A stretch of DNA of 64,000 nt from Lyophyllum atratum (taxonomy: Eukaryota > Basidiomycota > Agaricomycetes > Agaricales > Lyophyllaceae), in the NCBI GenBank assembly GCA_014905825.1, contig JACGCN010000005.1, forward strand, positions 1,302,001 through 1,366,000. The letters run 5' to 3'. Shown piece by piece: positions 24,286 to 35,906 of the stretch. A model generated the notes under the pieces. That model did not search any database and was not told the origin of the DNA. It saw only the letters and a program-made list of their open reading frames with translations. Position 1 is the stretch's first letter. Every line of letters begins with the position of its first letter. Made by a program: the position numbers and the translations under genes.

Positions 24286-24591
24286 TTCGCAGTTATTACT
24301 CTCTTTGACATATCAGATGGACGCTTTCTGACCACATCTCTGGACAAACTATATGTATCAACTACACATCCACGATCACTTACACCTTCACATCATCAAC
24401 ATAATACCTAAAGGTTCAACCAGCTTATATTATATGTAGTAACGTAATCCGTAGACATCGCATCATCTGTACATACGCACAACCGGTACAGGCTTTACGA
24501 GTCTTATCGTTTAATATCCAATCTTCAAGACTCGGGGTCAAGATACAAATAGTTCGGTTGATAAGGGTAGTCATGTGTTGCTGCGGTGTAT
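24286..24591. other. Intergenic region between convergent genes
   Basis: 306 bp between the stops of the exchanger and the esterase. AT-rich, holding both 3' ends; nothing else recognised. Confidence 0.5.
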
Positions 24592-25705
24592 TTAGAACGA
24601 TGCTATGCCATGACTGATGTTGAACGTAAGCGCAGGGTTCTGAAGCAGGGGAAGTTGGCCAGGGAAACTGATGCTCAGAAGGTCTGCGACCATGCTATAA
24701 TAGAGGTATAGATTGTTAGATGGGCACCTCAGCCCCTGCGCTAACATTACATACCGGCCGAACACTGTAGTGCCGTTTACATTCAAGTCTAAATTTGACT
24801 GTGGGTATGTTACACTTTTTGAACTTGAATCCACTCACGAGTGTTGTCGTCTGGTAGCCTGTTGAGACGATGGGCCGCGTCAGGTCCGATCGCTTGAACC
24901 TATAGAGGGAACAATGATAGTATAAGAATCGATCGCCTCCTATCAAGAGGAGAATTCTCACATATGCAATGGAAAACTTGTGTAAATCTATAAGGTGGGT
25001 ATTTTGCTGTCGCGCGACAAGTATAGTTGCTGGCCAGTCGAAGATTTGAGTTGTTCTGATCAAATGACAATTTAGCGAGGCGGAAGCTTACCATCCGCCC
25101 ACGGCCCGAGGGTGTCCGCGATGGTGCCGTTCGCGTTGAAAGAACGCCTGGTCAAACTGGTGACCAGGACCGGTTCGCCGCCGATGGCTCGTATCTGTTG
25201 GACCATCGACGTCAGGTTCGCTGCCATCGATTCCGGGGGTGCGATTTTCATGTCATTGTGGCCGAACTGTATCGTAACGACAGTCCTACGTGCTTTCGCG
25301 ACTTCGCTTTGAATGGCTGCAAGGGAGGTAGCCCAAAACCTATTTTCAAAACAAATCATTCAGATACACCGACAACGCAACATATCATCTTCTTACCCGT
25401 CCGCAACAAAGCTCCCTGTCGTCGCGCCGTTATGTGCGGTGTTGATACAAGGCGTATCTGATGTGACAGAAGCTATATTTCCTGTTAAAGTAGAACCACA
25501 GAGCCCATTCCCCCAACCACCGCTATTTGGTGTAGTGCTATTGGATGTGGTTTCAGTGGGGGGAACGTTCGCAACAGGGATGTATTGACCCGTTTGCTGT
25601 TGTACTATCTCCAACCAGAACAAATGATGTCGGAGGAGCACTTGGTGTACGTCCTGAAGCGCCGATGACAAACAGAAGCAAGAAGGCGTTGAGTAGATGA
25701 GGCAT
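24592..25705 (-). CDS. Secreted SGNH/GDSL esterase, rhamnogalacturonan acetylesterase-like
   Basis: Starts at 25705 with a signal peptide (MPHLLNAFLLLFVIGASG). Block I is FVLVGDSTTANG, with the nucleophile Ser in GDS. An intron then gives TTPNSGGWGNGLCGS and TPCINTAHNGATTGSFVADG. Block III is TIQFGHNDMK (Asn of SGNH). The C-terminal part reads LGPWADATILVARQQ after a 62-nt intron (25030-25091), then IDLHKFSIAYVQAIGPDAAHRL and DNTHLNVNGTTVFGRMVADL, where DNTH supplies the catalytic Asp and His. All members of the catalytic set are present. The family deacetylates pectin rhamnogalacturonan or related polysaccharides outside the cell; the exact substrate is inference. The gene lies tail to tail with the exchanger. 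Confidence 0.88.
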
Positions 25706-26028
25706 GATTTTTGGCCGTTGGGAGTATGTTACAAACACCTCCTTTAAATCTCGCAGCGGGATGGTCACAAGATTGGGTTGGCTGGGTGCAATGGGCAAAA
25801 TTGATGCCGGCCCGCAGCGTTTCTCCGTAGCCGAAATCTGAAAAGAAGGGCAAAATCAGGCAAAATCAAGCTCAGAGATCAGAAGCTGGTCAGTTGACGA
25901 TAATTGACAGCGGTAGAGTGTCCTGCGAGGGGGAAATGTACCATGTTCCACAGTCGCACGAGTTGGAGAATTTAGACGAGCAAATGATTTTTCCCGAAGA
26001 AAAAGTAAATGCGCGACATGCTATCATG
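25706..26028. other. Intergenic region upstream of the esterase
   Basis: 323 bp between the esterase start and the stop of the uridine kinase gene. Carries the esterase promoter; a 15-nt gggcaaaatcaggca-type direct repeat is seen near 25850. Nothing else recognised. Confidence 0.4.
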
Positions 26029-28378
26029 CTACAAGTAGTAACGATCACCTATCAAGTGTCGTTAGCACCAGAAACGGAGGACGAGATGCTCAACTCACCG
26101 ATCTGACCCATCCCAGGCTGCATAACCCATACTGGCCGACCAGTGCCTTCAGGGTTTCCCTCGCCCTCATAGCCCTGTAGCCACCCTTCCCGCATCTCAT
26201 CGTCGATTACACCACACACAATCGTAACTTGAGGAAACACGCGGCGCAAAACCGAAATACCGCCACCACGAGCTATCAAGAAAGTAACGAAGACTATTCT
26301 GTCTTCCCTTACTCCATGATCAAGTAGGATGCGAATAGACATGAAAGCAGCGGCTGCCGTGCCAATCTGTTTGCCCAAATCAGCGACGTAACGAGAAGCG
26401 CGTTGCCAGTTCTACCTGTGCGTCCAGCAAAAAGACCCAAGATTCTTCTGCCAGATGTCTCAAGCGGACACAACGAGGAAGCATCGCATGTAAGAGCAAG
26501 GGTTCGCCAGTCTTGGCATCAGATTGAATGAGTAACGAGCCTACTGGGACGTCGTTTATGACCCGTCGGAACCCACGCTCCAGAGCGCCACCCCTGCGCC
26601 ACCAACGGTTCTCAGCATATTATCTAATTTTAGAGACAAATCAGTACGTACGAACGCAGAATAGAGACACCACAAATATTCTAAAAACACAAAATATCTA
26701 TCAATTGTCCACAAATCATGCTGGATTATTCACCTTGGCATCCAGCTTCTGACCATGGGAAACGGCGCCAACTGGGGTTGTCACAGATTTCGCAGTATAA
26801 GGAAGATACTGCAGAGCGAATTCCACCAAAATTGTTGATAGGCGATCAACGAAGAAGACGAAGTCTTGTTTGCTGGTAGTCCGGGAACGTAGTATTGTGA
26901 AGATGCCCTGTTTGCATCGAGGTCTAGTCCAAAAACCATAATATCATTATACGAAAGCGAAGGTTACCTCTAATTGGGGTGTTTGGGGGAGAACCTTCAG
27001 GTCTAGATGATCTAGTGTGCTCTCCGGCGAGGACGCACCCGAGCCCGATCGGCTTGTGAAGTAGAGATGTGGGATGGCCAACTTCTGTCGAAATTGATTG
27101 GCACGTTCCGCCAACTGTCGCCGGATATGCGCCGATATCAGATCGACTGCTACTGCATTGTTGGATCCGGGGACAATCTGAAGTGGCTTGAATATAGAAA
27201 ATCCACGCCATGGGTAACGAGAGAGACATACAATATCAGCGTACGTTGCCGTAGGGCGAACGAAGTTGTCATACGAAGGCTTCACAAACCGGAGATATCT
27301 GTGGCATGCTGAAGTTGATGGTTCACATGATCTATTCGCATGAATTAAAACTCACTGATCAAGTATCCCTTCCACACTTCTTCCGCGCTCTTTGACATCT
27401 CTTTGAAGACGTCGCGCAAGCATAAGGTCTGAATCACATTGAACGAATACCTGTAACCAGGTCAGTCGAGGAGTATGCCATGGCAGCATGACTTGCCTTC
27501 AAATCGTATAAATCTCTCAGTGCTGGGTCATGTAGAGCCATGATTCCTTCCGCTATTAAGTTCTTGTGTTAAGGCGATGAACGTGAACTTGACTCATAAC
27601 ACTGACTGATGATTATGGTAGCACCATACAGGTACTTCGTCTCCTGGAGCCGTTGGTGCTCGGAGAAAGAATAGACTGGAATATTCGACTGCTTGCAGGC
27701 TTTAAGATCCGCTAGGCACTATATGCGAATATAAAGGATCGACATATGTGCAAGCGGATTAATCGAGAAACTAACTGCTGCGAACATAGGCATATCAATG
27801 GCATCTGGGTGGTCGAAATCCAATTTATTCGCATGTGCAAGTTCTAGTTCCTCCGGGGTATGGTATTTGTAGAAGCTATCCTAAGATCGACGGTGTAATT
27901 TAGCGAGCGAGGGTCGAACCTTCGCAAGGCACTGACCTGAGACAATATTATGACTGTAGGTATAGAACCGAGTGACTGAACGATTTGTCTTGCGACATGG
28001 GTCTAATTGACCGGCCTTCAGATCACTCGTCATGGTATGGATTATAGAGGTATATAACGAACCTTTCCACTCCCGGACCCCCCTATAGCGAGGAGGATCA
28101 ACGTCCATGGATGGTATGAATCGGATTATGAGGATTCGTACCAGAGACAGCCACGACATACGCATCACACATCCTTTTGCCATCTTCTCCGTACCTGAAT
28201 AAGATACCCATTATTTCAAGGTAAATGTTCCAACATAACCTGGGCAAGAATACCATGGAGGACGACCATGCGAAACTAAGACCGTGTTCTTCTTGGGCTG
28301 AAGAGACAGATATTGGGGTGTAGCTTCGATGGGAGTGTCACTCTCATCGAAAGGATGCTTCCCGACTGAGTTGGGCAT
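26029..28378 (-). CDS. URK1: Uridine kinase with C-terminal UPRT-like domain
   Basis: Pyrimidine salvage: phosphorylates uridine and cytidine to the monophosphates. Starts at 28378 (MPNSVGKHPFDESDTP). Spliced exons give AYVVAVSGGSGSGKTHVARQ, with the P-loop GGSGSGKT formed over two introns. These are followed by IILSQDSFYKYHTPEE, LDFDHPDAIDMPMF, TEGIMALHDPALRDLYDLK and VFVQCDSDLMLARRLQRDVK. The second half is the UPRT-like domain: SILRSGGALERGFRRVI, SWVFLLDAQIGTAAAAFMSI, IARGGGISVLRRVFPQV and PGMGQIGDRYYL at the end. The whole is about 550 residues. The PRPP loop reads DAQIGTAAAA rather than the ATGGS form of bacterial UPRT, as in many eukaryotic fusions, so UPRT activity is uncertain. Separated from NCS2 by 133 bp on the same strand. 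Confidence 0.93.
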
Positions 28379-28511
28379 CGCCCTTTACGTCAATCTGGTG
28401 AAGGCAAGGTGGTGGAAGACCCGAAGCCGCACACGACATGAAGGTAGGGACTGAATTATGTAATCGTCTTGTTCATGTTTTTTTAGGAAAGGTCCGCTCA
28501 AAAAAAGATCA

Positions 28512-30446
28512 TCATTCCGAATCAAGTAAGAAATCAGCGACTGTAGCCTTCATCTGCTCAATATCCATCTTCTGTCGACCCCACAACTCCTGCGGACCAT
28601 CGGTCAAACCTTCGATACCTCCAAGGCTAACAGGATGGGAAGGAGCAGCGATCAGGTTCGATGTCACCCACACCGGCAATGGGATCGGATTATCTTTCGA
28701 GGCCGATATTGCTGTCGTGCCTCTGCTGCTTCGACTGGTGAAGGTCGTATGGCATGAGTAGCAGAGGAATGGTGTCAGGGATGGCGAGAAGGAGGGCTCC
28801 ACGGCATCGGGGGTAACTTGTTCAGGGAAGTGGGCAGGACGGTGGGAACCGAGGGTTGAGGTATCATTGAACGATCGAATTGATATTCGAGCCTTCCAAT
28901 CCTGAAGGCCGTACTGCACCGGGCTGTTACACAAGCCTCCTTCAGTTATTTGTCTAAGGAGACAACAGAACACTCACCGTTCACAGAGCAAACAAGTACC
29001 GCCAGTTCCCTTCTTAGGCGTTAGTTTAGCGCACGTACGGGCAATCGTAGAGACTGTAGATGGGTAGTCGCGTTCCAAACCAACAACGAATTCTTCAGAT
29101 GGAAAAGGATGAGCATCATGTCGGCCCCAAATGCGAAGGAGGCTGATACAACACCTTTTGTTAATGGTCCAATACTCTGCTTTTCGCCTGGGAACTTCTC
29201 GCGTCCAACGACATGGAGTCTATGCCACCAAGCCCACATAGCGCACTCCTTCATGCCAGTCTCCCGCAAAGGACGGATCACTCGGATAGTTCCATTCTCG
29301 TGCCCATTCTCCTTCCTCGATGTCAATGACACCCTTGGTGTCCATTCTTCTTGAGCTTCCTCCCTTACCACAAACCCTCCCCCTTGCGAGATCGAGGATA
29401 TAAGGGAGATGGATAGGGAGGTCAACGATGTTCCGAGAAGAAGATGCGATGATCCAGTTGACATCGCAGTGTGTAGAAGAAGGAGCCGAGTCAACGTTTG
29501 TACCGCACTCGGAATAGCTGTCTGGGTGGGCAGAGACGAAATATACCGTTGTAAGCGGGATGTAGGTGTTCCGAGACCTCCGGCCGCCGATATAGACGAT
29601 AAGAGGAGGTCTATGAGAGCAAAATGAGGTCCGATGTCAATGTCGTTCAATGGAAGACCTCAGGCCAAATTGGAAATCAAACCTTCATTGGTGATATCTA
29701 TCCCCAGGTCTTTACCCGACGGTTTGCCTCCAATTTTGTCCCACCAAGCACTGCTGAATGCATCCTCAACCCGTAACGGGAGAAATTCAAGTCGGTCATA
29801 TTTTGCTACCATAGCGCGAATTTCCTCCGTCCTATCCCTCGTCTATCTGACGAAGTTGACAATCCATTACCAGGCGATAAAATGTGTGAGACGTACCCCT
29901 GGGAAGGCACTGCATGTTTCCACATAACATACAAAGCCGTTTGGCCATACGCTTGCATTCCGAGGATGATCTATTCCCCCCCGTGGCTTCCCGGTTCCGT
30001 CTTCCATGGGCGGACTGTGCATGAAGTAGGTCCGATTCACGAGGTCCAACAGGACAGTAGATCCCAATCCTCCAGAGAGACCCAGCACTAGGTTTCCTCC
30101 TGCTTTCAGACCCTTGCGGCGGGGTCCGTCTGGCAGCGGGTTGACGGATGGGTCAAGAGATCGGCGAAACTTTACTGAAATCAGGGGAAAGAAGCAGTCC
30201 CTGGACGGTCAATCAGCATCACCGCAGATAAAGATATCATCTTCTTTGACGCACTTGCAGTATACCGCATGACGGACGACAATATTTCCTAATTTTTCTT
30301 TACACCTTACACACTGTCTCGATTTGTCGAATTTTGGGCGACCTCCATCCTGTGGAATTGGTGAAAGATCGCAGGATTGAGGGGGTGAGCTTACGAAGCA
30401 TGAGAGAATCACTTTCTGTCTCTGGATTTCCGCAGGAGGTAGACAT
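28512..30446 (-). CDS. NCS2: Cytoplasmic tRNA 2-thiolation protein 2
   Basis: Non-catalytic partner of Ncs6 in 2-thiolation of wobble uridine in tRNA Lys, Glu and Gln. The start chosen at 30446 gives MSTSCGNPETESDSLMLR, spliced to RPKFDKSRQCVRCKEKLGNI and VVRHAVYC, then DCFFPLISVKFRRSLDP. The N-terminal zinc cysteines CVRC, YC and DC are visible. The PP-loop-like motif is SGGLGSTVLLDLV, with Gly-Ser where an active ATP pyrophosphatase has Asp-Ser, as in the inactive Ncs2 lineage. The C-terminal part contains GTGGTCLLCERPVQYGLQDWK, FLCYSCHTTF and a last helix QMKATVADFLLDSE. The exact first intron is inferred from phase. The gene is divergent from the 30645 gene. Confidence 0.9.
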
Positions 30447-30644
30447 CGCTGTCGAGGTTCAAGGTGCGACGGCTCAGATAGAGGACTTGGAAGGAGTCAA
30501 AAAGTGCCGCGCCACGTGCCCGATCAAGAAAGAGCTCAGAATGTTGAGATAAGATAAGATAACAGTGTGCGATCGGTGATCAGATGCAAGTCGACCCCAC
30601 AAGTCCGCCCGATCAGAAGTTCAGCTCTTGCCATTTCTCTCATC
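30447..30644. promoter_or_regulatory. Shared divergent promoter of NCS2 and the GGCT-like gene
   Basis: 198 bp between divergent start codons. Contains the direct repeat gataagataagataa near 30550; no factor assigned. Confidence 0.4.
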
Positions 30645-31374
30645 ATGGGTAGCGCCTTCTTCTACGGGACTCTGATGCACCCGAAGATTCTTCAGCGGGT
30701 GATTGAACATGAAGGTTCTAGGCTGGAAATATGTCCTGCGGTCCTGCTGGTGAGGCTCCAAACATCCCACTAACAGAACAATTCTATCTATCTCTAACCT
30801 TTCACATAGGATCACACCCGACACAAAGTGAAGGTATGACTCGTATTTGTGACCTGTAAGAAAGCAGAGACGACCATTACACAGAGAGCGGAATACCCAG
30901 GTCTTATCCCATATGAGCAGGGTCGCATTCTCTGCAAACGCGAGCTGGAATATGAGGAGAAGACTGTCAGAGGTACCCTGGTTACGGGTCTCTCTCGTAA
31001 AGATATAAAATTACTAGATGCATTTGAAGGATCGGTGAGGATAGACCATGTTACACAAACCTTAGACTCTGACCGAGAAACGATAGGAATACATTCGCAA
31101 GCACGTCGAGGTCCACCCATTAGCCCCTCTGGTTAAACTATCAGAGTACCCCATAAACGAAGCAGCCCTCATACCAGAAGAGCCGCCCGCTCTGCCTGCC
31201 TCAACAGATCTAGCGCCATCGATCAAGGCCGAAACATATGTTTATGACCGTTTCAAGAGATTGGAGCCTGCGCTATGGTCTTACGAGGAGTTCGTCAAGA
31301 ATAATGCCTGGAAGTGGTATGCTGACCAGTTGCCCGACGACGACGTCAGATGGGCGGATCGAGAGGAGGCCTGA
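30645..31374 (+). CDS. AIG2-like / gamma-glutamylcyclotransferase family protein
   Basis: Starts at 30645: MGSAFFYGTLMHPKILQRVI, where YGTLMHP is the substrate loop of the GGCT/AIG2 fold. Three phase-0 introns join AVLL to DHTRHKVK, then RAEYPGLIPYEQGRILC, RGTLVTGLSRKDIKLLDAFEG, S|EYIRKHVEVHPL. The catalytic acid of the fold is the Glu in FEGSEY. The tail carries VYDRFKRLEPALWSYEEFVK and WKWYADQL. Members release 5-oxoproline from gamma-glutamyl amines or peptides or act on proteins; the substrate here cannot be predicted. The product is about 180 residues, typical for fungal AIG2-like proteins. Confidence 0.88.
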
Positions 31375-32653
31375 GCTGGCTCGAGATGCTACGTTGGCCC
31401 ATAGACTACCATCGTCTTAAATATCTTTATGTGGTTGTATGTATGTTGAGAATTCTATGTGCCAGCATCCACATCTGTTCAAAAGTATCAGCATTCAGGA
31501 CAACTTTACGCTGCATGTCCGTTCCCAATAATCTACGCGGAACATACACTAGCTGGCTGTTATCTCAGGTCATACCCCAATCCCGATGTATCGGCGACTG
31601 TAAGGACGACAGGCGCCGCGGAAAAAAAGAGTTGTGATTCTCGGGTGCATGAGCCATTTGCAGTCAACTTTCACTGGGAGTACAGAAACGTCCTACGTGA
31701 AGCACCGAGATTAAGATGACAGCCTGTCCTACAGGCCGGGTCAGCAACACCGAGCCAATGGACTAGGAGAGCGAGGTGTGCAGTGACGATCAACTACATC
31801 GTGATAAAAGGATCAAATAGGACTCTGTGCATCGTGGGCACGCTCCGATGGCGTGTTCTACCGAAAGTAGGTGAGCCCATTAAGTGAAGATGTGTGTAGT
31901 GTATGCGGTGCACTTCAGAACCCAGCAAACGAGGAAAACGAGGAGAAGGATTAGAGATCTAGACTCTGGTTCAAAGAAAGGAAGACAAATGTATCAGGAA
32001 ACTCGCCAACGAGGAGCGAGTCAGCCATGACAGCAAAGATTTGCAGCAGACTATGAGATGGCATCTCCGGCGCAGTCCGTTACACGAAGACAGACAACGG
32101 CAGGAGTATAGCATGCGTTTCTCGCTTGAGGGAGCCGTGATTACGACAAGGCATAGGCCAACAGGCAATCCACTTGCAAAATCTCCAGTATTCTTGGTTT
32201 TCAGAACACGACACATGGAGGGGGCATGGAGGAGCAGACGGGCCCTGAATGTACACAGGCTACATGTCTATCAATCGACCCCCGTCTTTTTTGCATTAGG
32301 TATGTAAGTGTCCTGTGCTTCAATGATGACGCAGCTCGTAGCAGGTACCTAAGTTCGGCAGATACGATTCATACCTGAAGATATCTATCAGTAACCAAAA
32401 TAGGCGTTCCGGATGACGCACATTTGCTCATGCTCGTGGACATAGTAGGTCTTGAGCAAACAGTCTCCTGCACATGAAAAGTAGAGCTATTGTAAAGCAG
32501 TGTTATCTATGCGTCGGAAGCCGGGTGTTGTAAAGATGAGAATGAATTATGGGTGAATTGTGGTATACAGCGAGTTCCTAGTACTTTTGAAGGGTGGGTC
32601 TAGAAAGGTTTCAATAGGTGGAAAAGAAACAAATATTCTCCATGCCTCACAGG
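31375..32653. other. Intergenic region between convergent genes
   Basis: 1.28 kb between the stops of the GGCT-like gene and the mitochondrial-type gene. Only short unsupported ORFs; no repeat or RNA gene recognised. Confidence 0.5.
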
Positions 32654-33732
32654 TTAATGAGTACTCCTTGTGGTCTTCCGGGCTTCTTCCTCTTCTCGCG
32701 CGAGCTTGAGAAGCTCCTCCACATCTTCCATATTGTCAATGTTGTCCAATGCTTCCTCAAGAGGGTGTTTTTCATCTGGATCGAGGTCGTCATCATCTTC
32801 CTCTTCCTCCCAGATCTCCTCTGACCTGGAATCCACCCCGTCCTCCATCGCCTGCAACTTCTGCGCCTTCTCCACATTCTGCGCTTCCTCGTACAGCCCA
32901 TCGATTTCCTCCATAAAGTCCGCCTCCAGAAAATTCTCGTCCTCAGGCGCTATCCCCTCCTCCCACGGTGTCGTAGGCAAAGGGGTGTAGTCCAAAAACT
33001 TGTCCGCAAGCAGCGGGATCACTGTCTCATCCCTCTCTAGTATCCTCTTCAGCGCATCCTCGCCCTCCTCATTCGGAGGGACTACCTGCAGCTTTGCCTC
33101 CAATGCTTCGTCACCCTTGTCCATAAGTTGCACTAGCGTATGCTCGTTACGCACGCCCTGCACGCGGTACAGAATGCTTGTCCCCCCATCAAAGAGGAAA
33201 AACTCTTTTGGAGAGTTGACGAGCGTGAACACGAAGGCCTGGCGCTCGTTCGAGAAGAGGATTGGGCGCGTCTCGCCGGGGATGCGGTGCCGGATGTTGA
33301 CGAGCATTTCGATCTGCGGAAGCATGAGGTAGTACGGGGAGAGCCAATAGAACGTCAGGAGATATGCCCATTCCTCCCAGGTGCAGCTCCAGGTGTCCGG
33401 TACGGAGGGTGGCCGCGGCCAGACTTTCTTTGCGCGCGCGAGGATTTGGCGGTATTCCGACGGTTCCTAGTCCGACGTTGGGAGAAGAGAGCTATACGTT
33501 ATAGAGGGAAACGTACGATAGGTATTTCCATTCCTTCTTGCGCGAGACGTTGTATGGCTGCCGAGGCATATCGACGCGTCGACCGATGCGGGACACGAGG
33601 AGTCAAAGGTATGAGAGGATTGCAAGTGGCGTAATATGCAGGCCTGGCAGAAATGCGTGAAACCTGGCGTGCTCTGAGCAGCGGCTGCGGTCTGGAAGAA
33701 AAGGCTCGCAAAATGTGTCTGCGGCACAACAT
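32654..33732 (-). CDS. Unrecognised protein with mitochondrial-type presequence
   Basis: Two exons. The start at 33732 gives MLCRRHILRAFSSRPQPLLR, an Arg-rich acid-free leader that looks like a mitochondrial targeting peptide. After the intron (donor gtacgt, acceptor cggactag) the second exon reads EPSEYRQILARAKKVWPRPP, TWEEWAYLLTFYWLSPYYLM, NIRHRIPGETRPI, FTLVNSPKEFFLFDGGTS and a long acidic helical C-terminus (EEIWEEEEDDDDLDPDEKHP). The aromatic stretch WAYLLTFYWLSPYYLML could be a single membrane contact. I do not recognise the family. The gene is 130 bp from, and divergent to, the Ppn2-like gene. Confidence 0.75.
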
Positions 33733-33862
33733 GGTGGAGATGGGTCGGTGGCTGTGCTGCCACAGTGCAAATATGGTTCAGACCGGAGATTGAAAGTCGA
33801 ATGGCAGGAGGATTGATAATGACGTATTACGGTGTCAGTATTTTCTTTCCTTGTTTAGACTC

Positions 33863-35505
33863 ATGGTCGGCCACCCGCAGACGCATCTTGCGATGCTTGA
33901 ACCGCCTGTCCGCCAACTCTGCGCCTACGCTGTCATCACCCTCTTTGTCGTCTTCTTCTTCTCCAAGGGCCTCTCCTACCATTTTTCCTCTGACGATGTC
34001 CATTTCCTAAGCACCTCTCCAAGTCCGTGAAACCCTTGTATCAAGCAGCCTTTAGTGTCTGACAATTGAAACAGGATTCCCCGACTTCAGCCACTATCAA
34101 GACGTCCAAACCTTGTCTGCTGATCAATTCCCGCTAGGTATCGTCTGGTCCGGGCTCTGCTGATCCACCACCTAACCCACTGCTGCACAGATGACCCCAA
34201 CAGGCGTGTAATCATCGTAGGGGATATCCATGGCATGGCCAAATCTCTTCAGTAGGTCTAGTCTATGACATTACCCTTCCTAGGCGCTTACCTAGTCACT
34301 CCAGCAAGCTCCTAGAGAAAGTGTCCTATAATCCCACCTCTGACATTCTCGTTCATGTTGGCGATATCCTCACCAAGGGCTCACACAATAGCTCCATGGA
34401 AGTTCTCTCATACATGGCCGCCCGCGATGTTACCGGCGTTCGCGGAAACCACGACCAGAAAGTAATCGAATGGCGAGCCTGGATCACATGGATCCGTAGC
34501 CAGCGTGGTGGGCCTCGCTGGCTTGACGACCTCTCGCTCCTCTGGGCCGAAGCACAAGCCAACAACGAGGAACCCGATGTATGGGTGGAGAGTGAAAAGC
34601 GGAAGACGAGGGACAGCAAGTGGTGGAAGAAGATCCCGAGGGGATGGAAGCTCTTCGGCGACCACTTCGCTGTGGCACAAGCCATGACGGAAGGGCAGTA
34701 TCAATACCTTCGTGCACTTCCTTTGACCATCCACGTCCCAAGTGCGCACGCGTACATCGTTCACGCGGGCATCCTCCCCTCCGACCCCCACTACGCGCAC
34801 GATCATCCCCGACAACCACTCGCGCGCATCCCACACCTGCCCAAGGGCGTCGACAAAGGGCTATCACCGAATGAAACCACTCTGATTCTACGAACCCTTC
34901 AGGAACGCGCGGTTCTCTCGCGCGTACCGCAGAACACCGTCCCCTACAATATTCTTAACATGCGCAGTGTCCGCCACGGCAAGATTACCAAGTATGTCAT
35001 AGCCCCTAAACCTTGTGTCTAGGTACTGATGGCCCTTCTTTCTAGGGACACCTCTGGAAAGGCCTGGTCGAAGGTCTGGAAGCATGACATGAATCGCTGC
35101 GCCGGGTTCAATCAGGAGCTGTCCGTGACGAAGCCGAAGGAGCAGCTTCTCCCGTGTTACCCCTCTACTGTCGTTTATGGTCACGCCGCGGGTCGTGGGC
35201 TCGATGTCAAGCGCTGGTCAATCGGGCTCGATACTGGCTGCGTGAGTACCACTCTTTCCCGTCCAAATTCCTCCATCTTATCAATGGTGTCATAGGTGTA
35301 CAACAGACGCCTGACGGCACTTGTGCTTGGCCCGAAGGCATTGAGCTCCTCAAGAAGATGGGAGGACGAGGACGACGAAGACAAGGAGGAACATAAAGAC
35401 TTGGAAGACTCAGCCTCGGATGACGACGTGGAGGCGAGCCATCGTGGCGTGCCGTTCGGTGATACCCACCACGGAAAGATCGTCAGCATCGCGTGCTCCC
35501 AATGA
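33863..35505 (+). CDS. PPN2: Ppn2-like vacuolar calcineurin-type phosphatase (endopolyphosphatase)
   Basis: Type II membrane protein: a short cytosolic N-terminus is followed by the anchor LCAYAVITLFVVFFFSKGLSY. The metallophosphoesterase motifs occur in order: VIIVGDIHGMAKSL, VHVGDILTKG, GVRGNHDQKVIEW, then YIVHAGILP and VVYGHAAGRGLDVKRWSIGL with DTGC. Introns are in phase, including HKLLEKVSYN, GKITK|DTSGKAW and DTGC|VYNRRLTAL. A dense Glu/Asp segment (EDEDDEDKEEHKDLED) precedes the end. The order and the N-terminal anchor match yeast Ppn2, which cuts polyphosphate in the vacuole. A bis(5'-nucleosyl)tetraphosphatase-type enzyme is the alternative. An in-frame ATG at 33893 is another possible start. 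Confidence 0.82.
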
Positions 35506-35906
35506 ACGAACAAGAACAGGGGCCATACTTGCTGTTTGCATACCTATATTACGACCTGGACTCCATAACCCATCTACGCATGGCGCTACTGACGGACAGC
35601 ACTTCCTGGACAATGCCGAAGAGGCGCGGTGCGGTCATCAGTTACATTATCACATATATAACCTAACGTACTGGAATTTCTTGAGGCTCGTACCCTCGTA
35701 TAATCTGTACGCTATGTATCTATAGTTACTGGCAGGCGCTGTTCGGGCGGCCTGTTCAAATAATCCCAGCCAAATTGTCACAGAACCTTTGAATAACTCG
35801 CATACAAAACACACACAACGGTATCGGCTTTGGTATTCGCGTCCAGGCGCATACAAGACACAGAGATTACATACACACAACAGGGGGGATCGGGGGTACT
35901 CGTGTT
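35506..35906. other. Intergenic region between convergent genes
   Basis: About 400 bp with the 3' ends of the Ppn2-like and metacaspase genes. Nothing recognised. Confidence 0.5.

Noticed and set aside
25020..25095. Frameshift in the GDSL esterase between WAD and IFDW
   Set aside because: A 62-nt intron ending at tggccag (25030-25091) restores frame as WADATILVARQQ, which fits the family better.
25560..25620. Frameshift after GDSTTANG in the same esterase
   Set aside because: An intron starting gtcaat and ending atccaatag joins GDSTTANG to TTPNSGGWGNG in phase.
33467..33763. Alternative start MAAQPPTHLHH for the mitochondrial-type gene
   Set aside because: That frame does not join exon 2; the frame starting MLCRRHIL does and has a better targeting leader.
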